This document shows, one piece after another, positions 60,201-64,000 of a stretch of DNA of 64,000 nt. Within the stretch, counting starts at the first letter, position 1; each line of letters starts with the position of its first letter. The translations under genes were made by a program, and so were the position numbers. The stretch comes from Limnoperna fortunei (Eukaryota > Mollusca > Bivalvia > Mytilida > Modiolidae), in contig OX104122.1 in assembly GCA_944474755.1 (NCBI GenBank), positions 20,361,714 to 20,425,713 on the forward strand, written 5' to 3'. A model generated the notes under the pieces. That model was given only the letters and a program-made list of their open reading frames with translations, was not told the DNA's origin and made no database searches.

Positions 60201-60392
60201 TCTGTCGTCCTACATAATACTTACCTTGACAGATCTTATTGCATGACCATTCGGCATATTCGTTATTGCTGCATTTAAATAACTCGGAGTCAAAGAAGCG
60301 TTTGAACCATTTCCACTATGCTGTTGGTTCGCTGCTGACCTCAAGGTTCGCATGGATATTTCAACAGGAGAAATTCTATTGCGTGCTGACAT
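52240..60392 (-). CDS. NIT-domain membrane guanylyl cyclase with in-frame stop and atypical active site (7 exons)
   Basis: Minus-strand exons 60392-60221, 58874-57827, 57146-56854, 55487-55350, 54871-54773, 54502-54411 and 52350-52240 join, given the chosen exon-1 donor, with compatible phases into 651 codons. Layout: ~69-residue N-terminus, membrane helix (about 70-90), NIT domain (about 100-365; TERDMSS..PETDAALDGLSS, YQELIMASEHIGRERG), membrane helix (about 369-392), signalling helix, and class III cyclase domain (LYQMLPKSVAESLKR, FFQSDMVGFT, DVYKVETIGDGYVV, PRYCLFG, then KTYWLL). Such proteins make cGMP and are thought to sense small ligands such as nitrate or nitrite. Both metal Asp, the Glu in KVETIGD and the Cys in RYCLFG are kept. 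The usual Asn and Arg after LFG are Arg and Leu here. Codon 131 is TAG. It may be a pseudoenzyme, a null allele or a sequencing error. Confidence 0.85.
52529..53562. repeat. 48-bp minisatellite, about 21 copies, in cyclase intron 6
   Basis: The unit is AATGACTAAGTACAGTGTAT, ACATGGTGTTATGCTGGACA, ACACCGGT, exactly 48 bp. Being 16 codons long with no stop on either strand in one frame, it gives open frames of 338 codons (plus) and 289 codons (minus) that are artefacts. It lies between the last two exons of the cyclase gene. Confidence 0.97.
53563..54410 (-). other. Rest of cyclase intron 6
   Basis: AT-rich, including a short CAAT run at 53,923-53,937. Nothing else recognised. Confidence 0.5.
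54411..54502 (-). CDS. Cyclase exon 6
   Basis: Acceptor CTGCTATTACAG, donor TAGAT|GTAAGT. It encodes NRIQISETTNRILEKIGGFN and VEPREINDID, the helix-strand region that follows the active site in class III cyclases. Confidence 0.87.
54773..54871 (-). CDS. Cyclase exon 5 (active-site exon, substituted Asn/Arg)
   Basis: It encodes ALIVAGVVGSKNPRYCLFGS followed by TARGAALMKSSGK. The usual cyclase pattern here is G-D/N-T-V-N-x-A-S-R-M; this sequence has S-T-A-R-G-A-A-L-M, so Asn is Arg and Arg is Leu. The acceptor at 54,872 (AATAAAG|CTC) keeps the family length between HS and VAGVVG. A second AG 9 nt downstream (exon from 54,862) is also in frame and would drop three residues. Donor GGCAAAG|GTAGAT. 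Confidence 0.88.
55350..55487 (-). CDS. Cyclase exon 4
   Basis: 138 nt, acceptor TTCATATAG, donor CATTCAG|GTATTA. It encodes VPRKNGRRHASEICTMSLDL and LYHMSKLELPHSPGDRYTIR. The NG-x-x-HA-x-EI pattern is diagnostic of guanylyl cyclases. Confidence 0.9.
55488..56853 (-). other. Cyclase intron 3
   Basis: Contains the satellite-bearing TIR element at 56,197-56,580 and a small hairpin ATCTTTCACGAGTGAAAGAC at about 55,873. The open frame of 130 codons at 55,914-56,306 (plus) overlaps the element and is not supported as a gene. Confidence 0.6.
56197..56580. mobile_element. Miniature TIR element with an internal ~22-bp satellite
   Basis: The ends are inverted: ATTATGGAAGCCCATACGTG, CCACGAAAAAAAAATTAT at the left, and at the right the complement of ATATGGAAGCTCGTACGTG, CCACGGAAAAAATTAT. 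Between them (56,244-56,532) lie about 12 degenerate ~22-bp units of CTCAAGATTTGAAACTTGTG-CG type, in which TTTGAAACT and GCGCTCAAG alternate. It sits in a cyclase intron and has no coding capacity. Confidence 0.85.
56854..57146 (-). CDS. Cyclase exon 3 (signalling helix, metal-binding Asp residues)
   Basis: Acceptor TTCCTGTTTTAG, donor GCGTCAG|GTACGT. It encodes TKALNKEKKQSEAILYQMLP, then FFQSDMVGFTRLSASSFPLE and DVYKVETIGDGYVVAS. Both catalytic Asp residues and the guanine-selecting Glu are present. Confidence 0.95.
57191..57247. repeat. (ATT)n microsatellite
   Basis: About 18 trinucleotide units, 45 bp upstream of cyclase exon 3 in transcription order, close to its acceptor. Confidence 0.97.
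57248..57826 (-). other. Cyclase intron 2, remainder
   Basis: AT-rich with a poly-C run of about 15 at 57,739-57,753. Nothing else recognised. Confidence 0.5.
57827..58874 (-). CDS. Cyclase exon 2 (TM1, NIT domain, TM2) with in-frame TAG
   Basis: Acceptor TTTTTCTTTCAG, donor CTAAAAA|GTACGA; the phase-2 end fits exon 3 exactly. Helix 1 is MLFLVLLPLTILTVVASL and helix 2 MLISGAIVLGILLVSPLICL. NIT hallmarks lie on both sides of the stop at 58,656-58,654: TERDMSS before it and YVSRIG with TDAAL after it, all in one frame. No other stop occurs in 349 codons. Confidence 0.93.
58654..58656 (-). other. In-frame TAG within the NIT domain of the cyclase
   Basis: On the minus strand the reading is ..GAT ATG AGT TCT TAG TAT GTA AGC..; the frame before and after is the same. 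It falls in the conserved ERG-x-S-x-x-Y-x-S region of NIT domains, at a position that varies within the family. A single-base change could explain it. Confidence 0.93.
58976..59545. repeat. ~37-bp minisatellite, about 15 copies, in cyclase intron 1
   Basis: Degenerate units of CTAGCTAGCGGTCTACAGTT and TTACATGCGCAGACAAA. It begins about 100 bp upstream, in transcription order, of the exon 2 acceptor. Confidence 0.95.
59546..60220 (-). other. Cyclase intron 1, upstream part
   Basis: AT-rich with a short GT-rich run at 59,828-59,857. Nothing else recognised. Confidence 0.5.
60221..60392 (-). CDS. Cyclase exon 1 (tentative N-terminus)
   Basis: The open frame from MSARNRISPVEISMRTL to AIRSVKV has a protein-like composition. 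The donor choice is uncertain. GTCAAG|GTAAGT is the stronger site but leaves phase 0, which does not fit exon 2. GGTAA|GTATTA, 4 nt further on, leaves phase 1 and fits, giving VSNPITVSGQRKQ across the junction. The Met at 60,422 is an alternative in-frame start. AAATCAG at about 60,401 could be an acceptor of a 5'UTR intron. Confidence 0.55.
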
Positions 60393-60523
60393 GTTTATAC
60401 CTGATTTATAAATATTCATCATTATTACACTGATTGCGACGTCGCGGTAATACTAAGATTTTACATAGTTTATACTTTATTCAAATATATTCGGGTAAAT
60501 CACAAAAATCAACAAAAATTAAA

Positions 60524-61142
60524 AATAATGTGTTGGGATGCCAACACAGAAGTCGCCCAAAATCCCCATGGATAGTATTGCGTTCCACTCAGGACATTGA
60601 AATGAACCTACATATCAAATTTCATTAAAATCGGACAACGTTTAAAATTTCACCCGTTTTTGGCCGCCATTTTGGAAACCACGGTCAAAAAAAATTTCGA
60701 ATGTGGAGTTCCACTCGGGACACTTAAATCTACCTCCACACCAAATTTCATTGCAATCGGAGCACGTTAAATGTCATCGAGATCGCATAACGTTGAAAAT
60801 TATACACGTTTTTGGTGGCCATTTTGAAACCGGAAGTCCGAAAAAAAATTTAAAGGTAGCGTTTCACTCGAAATACTAACATCTACCTCCATACCAAATT
60901 TCGTTGAATTCGGACCACGGGAAAATTTTTGCCATTTTTGGGTGGGTGTCGTCAAGTGGCGGCCATTTTGAAATGGCGGCCATTATCAAAATTCTGACTA
61001 TTGACTGCACCCCTCCATATGCCCATCTACAACTGTGCCAAGTTTCATTTGATTCTATTAAGGCGTCTCTGAGAAATGTGTCGGACAAGTTCACGATCTA
61101 GAAAAAGTGGAAACCGAAATAATAATAATAATAATAATTAAA
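60524..61142. repeat. ~0.62-kb repeat, copy 1 (with AAT tail)
   Basis: Begins AATAATGTGTTGGGATGCCA, a perfect 7-bp hairpin GTGTTGG-GATG-CCAACAC, then ACAGAAGTCGCCC. It ends AAAAAGTGGAAACCGAAAT followed by an (AAT)n tail. Inside are three diverged sub-units, each with a CCAAATTTC-type segment, an ATTCGG- or ATCGG-type segment and a GGCCATTTTG block. The 65- and 72-codon open frames in each copy are repeat by-products. Confidence 0.93.
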
Positions 61143-61737
61143 AATAATGTGTTGGGATGCCAACACAGAAGTCGCCCAAAATCCCCATGGATAGTATTGC
61201 GTTCCACTCGGGACATTGAAATGAACCCACATATCAATTTTCATTAAAATCGGACAATGTTTAAAATTTCACCCGTTTTTGGCCGCCATTTTGGAAACCA
61301 CGGTCGAGAAAAAATTTCGAATGTGGAGTTCCACTCGGGACCCTTAAATCTACCTCCACACCAAATTTCATTGCAATCGGAGCACGTTAAATGTCATCGA
61401 GATCGCATAACGTTGAAAATTATACACGTTTTTGGCGGCCATTTTGAAACCGGAAGTCCGAGAAAAAATTTAAAGGTAGCGTTTCACTCGAAATACTAAC
61501 ATCTACCTCCATACCAAATTTCGTTGAATTCGGACCACGGGAAAATTTTTGCCATTTTTGGGTGGGTGTCATCAAGTGGCGGCCATTTTGAAATGGCGGC
61601 CATTATCAAAATTCTGACTATTAGCTGAAACCCTCCATATGCCCATCTACAACTGTGCCAAGTTTCATTTGATTCTATTAAGGCGTCTCTGAGAAATGTG
61701 TCGGACAAGTTCACGATCTAGAAAAAGTGGAAACCGA

Positions 61738-61776
<39 letters not shown>

Positions 61777-61780
61777 TAAA
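61143..61780. repeat. ~0.62-kb repeat, copy 2
   Basis: Head-to-tail with copy 1 and nearly identical. Its AAT tail is longer (about 13 units). Confidence 0.95.
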
Positions 61781-62395
61781 AATAATGTGTTGGGATGCCA
61801 ACACAGAAGTCGCCCAAAATCGCCATGGATAGTATTGCGTTCCACTCAGGACATTGAAATGAACCTACATATCAAATTTCATTAAAATCGGACAACGTTT
61901 AAAATTTCACACGTTTTTGGCCGCCATTTTGGAAACCACGGTCGAGAAAAAATTTCGAATGTAGAGTTCCACTCGGGACACTTAAATCTACCTCCACACG
62001 AAATTTCATTGCAATCGGAGCACGTTAAATGTCATCGAGATCGCATAACGTTGAAAATTATACACGTTTTTGGCGGCCATTTTGAAACCGGAAGTCCGAG
62101 AAAAAATTTAAAGGTACCGTTTCACTCTAAATACTAACATCTACCTCCATACCAAATTTCGTTGAATTCGGACCACGGGAAAATTTTTGCCATTTTTGGG
62201 TGGGTGTCGTCAAGTGGCGGCCATTTTGAAATGGCGGCCATTATCAAAATTCTGACAATTGACTGCACCCCTCCATATGCCCATCTACAACTGTGCCAAG
62301 TTTCATTTGATTCTATTAAGGCGTCTCTGAGAAATGTGTCGGACAAGTTCACGATCTAGAAAAAGTGGAAACCGAAATAATAATAATAATAATAA
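61781..62395. repeat. ~0.62-kb repeat, copy 3
   Basis: Same orientation and content as copies 1 and 2, with a few substitutions. Confidence 0.95.
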
Positions 62396-63130
62396 ATTAA
62401 AATTTACGTTTCCCGAAACGTTGAAGTCGCCTCCCGTTCCGCACTTTTGACCGAGTAGAGGGAACTAAAAGTCAAGAGCACAACTTCATAACATGAGCTT
62501 TCAGTTGGCCAAGTTTCATTTCGATCGGTTAAAAGATGAGCGAGAAAACGAGCAAACTTTAAAACGGCCGCCATTTTGAAACCGGAAGTCGGACAAAAAA
62601 TTTTTTTTGCAAAAATGCTCAGGATAGTTAGCTGTATCAGTATACCAATTTTCATTGAAATTGCTCTGGCCATAACTGAGATCTGACAACGGCCGCCAAT
62701 TTGTAAAACTTTAAAACGGCCGCCATTTTGAAACCGGAAGTCGGACAAAACATTTTTAATAGTGGCACACTTAGGGTATCATAAGCTACCTGTATACCAA
62801 ATTTCGTCTAAATCGGATGACGTTTAAATTTTTACATTTTTAGGGGGGTGGTGTTCGGATGGCGGCCATTTTGAAATATCGGCCGCGTCAAATTTTTTTT
62901 TGCAAAAATGCTCGGGATAGTTAGCTGTACCAGTATACCAATTTTCATTGAAATTGCTTTGGCAATTACTGAGATCTGACAACGGCCGTCATTTTTTTCA
63001 ACGGCGGCCATTTTGAAAATGGCGGCCATTTTAAAAATTTCAAAAGTGGATTGCACAACTTCAGGTCACCCTTAACATGTTCCTAAAGTTTCATTTCGAT
63101 CGGTTAAAAGATGAGCGAGAAAACGAGCGG
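62396..63130. repeat. Diverged relative of the 0.62-kb repeat
   Basis: Shares the GGCCGCCATTTTGAAACCGG blocks but not the ends. It carries its own internal duplications: AAAATGCTC-GGATAGTTAGC type at about 62,613 and 62,904, and GTTTCATTTCGATCGGTTAA at about 62,513 and 63,087. It separates copy 3 from copy 4. Confidence 0.85.
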
Positions 63131-63159
63131 ACAACATTGCGAGGGGAAAACATAAGAAA

Positions 63160-63318
63160 TATGAAAATAATAATAATAATAATAATAATAAGAAACGGAG
63201 TAAAAACAATAAGTCGCCCGACACTTCGTGGTCGGCGACTTAATAATAATAATAATAAGAAACAGAGTAAAAACAATAAGTCGCCCGACACTTCGTGGTC
63301 GGCGACTTAATAATTAAA
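63160..63318. repeat. Duplicated AAT-run / hairpin unit
   Basis: Two ~67-bp units with AAT runs, each ending in a hairpin of AAGTCGCCCGAC, loop ACTTCGT and GGTCGGCGACTT (63,211-63,241 and 63,278-63,308). The AAGTCGCCC part also occurs near the start of each 0.62-kb copy. Confidence 0.9.
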
Positions 63319-63929
63319 AATAATGTGTTGGGATGCCAACACAGAAGTCGCCCAAAATCTCCATGGATAGTATTGCGTTGCACTCAGGACATTGAAATGA
63401 ACCTACATATCAAATTTCATTAAAATCTGACAACGTTTAAAATTTCACCCGTTTTTGGCCGCCATTTTGGAAACCACGGTCGAGAAAAAATTTCGAATGT
63501 GGAGTTCCACTCGGGACACTTAAATCTACCTCCACACCAAATTTCATTGCAATCGGAGCACGTTAAATGTCATCGAGATCGCATAACGTTGAAAATTATA
63601 CACGTTTTTGGCGGCCATTTTGAAACCGGAAGTCCGAGAAAAAATTTAAAGGTAGCGTTTCACTCGAAATACTAACATCTACCTCCATACCAAATTTCGT
63701 TCAATTCGGACCACGGGAAAATTTTTGCCATTTTTGGGTGGGTGTCGTCAAGTGGCGGCCATTTTGAAATGGCGGCCATTATCAAAATTCTGACTATTGA
63801 CTGCACCCCTCCATATGCCCATCTACAACTGTGCCAAGTTTCATTTGATTCTATTAAGGCGTCTCTGAGAAATGTGTCGGACAAGTTCACGATCTAGAAA
63901 AAGTGGAAACCGAAATAATAATAATTAAA
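63319..63929. repeat. ~0.62-kb repeat, copy 4
   Basis: Same as copies 1-3, with a short AAT tail. Confidence 0.95.
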
Positions 63930-64000
63930 AATAATGTGTTGGGATGCCAACACAGAAGTCGCCCAAAATCGCCATGGATAGTATTGCGTTCCACTCAGGA
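63930..64000. repeat. ~0.62-kb repeat, copy 5, cut by window end
   Basis: Begins with the same hairpin and AGAAGTCGCCC segment and runs out of the window. Confidence 0.95.

Noticed and set aside
60876..63890. Four near-identical 72-codon minus-strand frames and 65-codon plus-strand frames
   Set aside because: They come with each copy of the 0.62-kb repeat; no sign of selection on protein, and they overlap on both strands.

Overview
This window looks like nuclear DNA from a marine invertebrate, most likely a mollusc. It is AT-rich, has long introns with GT..AG boundaries, and is crowded with tRNA-headed SINE-like elements, terminal-inverted-repeat (TIR) elements, long minisatellites and microsatellites. 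Both recognisable genes belong to families that are diverse in such animals. The taxonomic call is an inference; no ribosomal or mitochondrial marker is present.

Only two protein-coding genes can be supported, and they converge. (1) Plus strand, 32,816-43,921: a TRIM-type RING E3 ligase gene in eight coding exons whose phases all agree. It gives 599 residues: RING, two B-boxes, coiled coil, a fibronectin III domain and a second FN3-like domain, with no SPRY. (2) Minus strand, about 60,392 down to 52,240: a membrane guanylyl cyclase with an extracellular NIT (nitrate/nitrite-sensing) domain, in seven exons whose phases agree with one exon-1 donor choice, 651 codons. It has two oddities. An in-frame TAG interrupts a conserved part of the NIT domain. 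The catalytic domain keeps both metal Asp residues and the guanine-selecting Glu and Cys, but has lost the Asn/Arg transition-state pair.

Layout. 1-3,340: a 32/35-bp minisatellite with a ~1.5-kb higher-order period. 3,611-5,473: an element bounded by inverted arrays of a ~14-bp motif. 5.8-10.5 kb: SINEs and an inverted-repeat element with (CAAT)n arms. 10.5-14.6 kb: AT-rich, no gene. 14.6-17.9 kb: three tandem arrays, one nested in a dispersed repeat. 17.9-31.4 kb: gene-poor, with an inverted repeat at 22 kb, a SINE at 23.8 kb and a 1,066-bp apparently uninterrupted CTGT microsatellite. 31.4-32.4 kb: a ~52-bp minisatellite just upstream of the TRIM gene. 43.9-52.2 kb: the intergenic stretch, with a decayed hAT transposon, SINE-like sequences and a strong palindrome. 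52.2-60.4 kb: the cyclase gene, with minisatellites in several introns. 60.5-64.0 kb: head-to-tail copies of a ~0.62-kb repeat.

The most informative structure is in a TRIM intron. The 3' end of coding exon 6 together with its splice donor recurs as about 11 tandem ~66-bp units 1.6 kb downstream. A TIR element flanked by TA has inserted exactly between the exon-borne first unit and the rest, so the order of events can be read directly. No link between the TRIM protein and the cyclase is evident beyond being neighbours.
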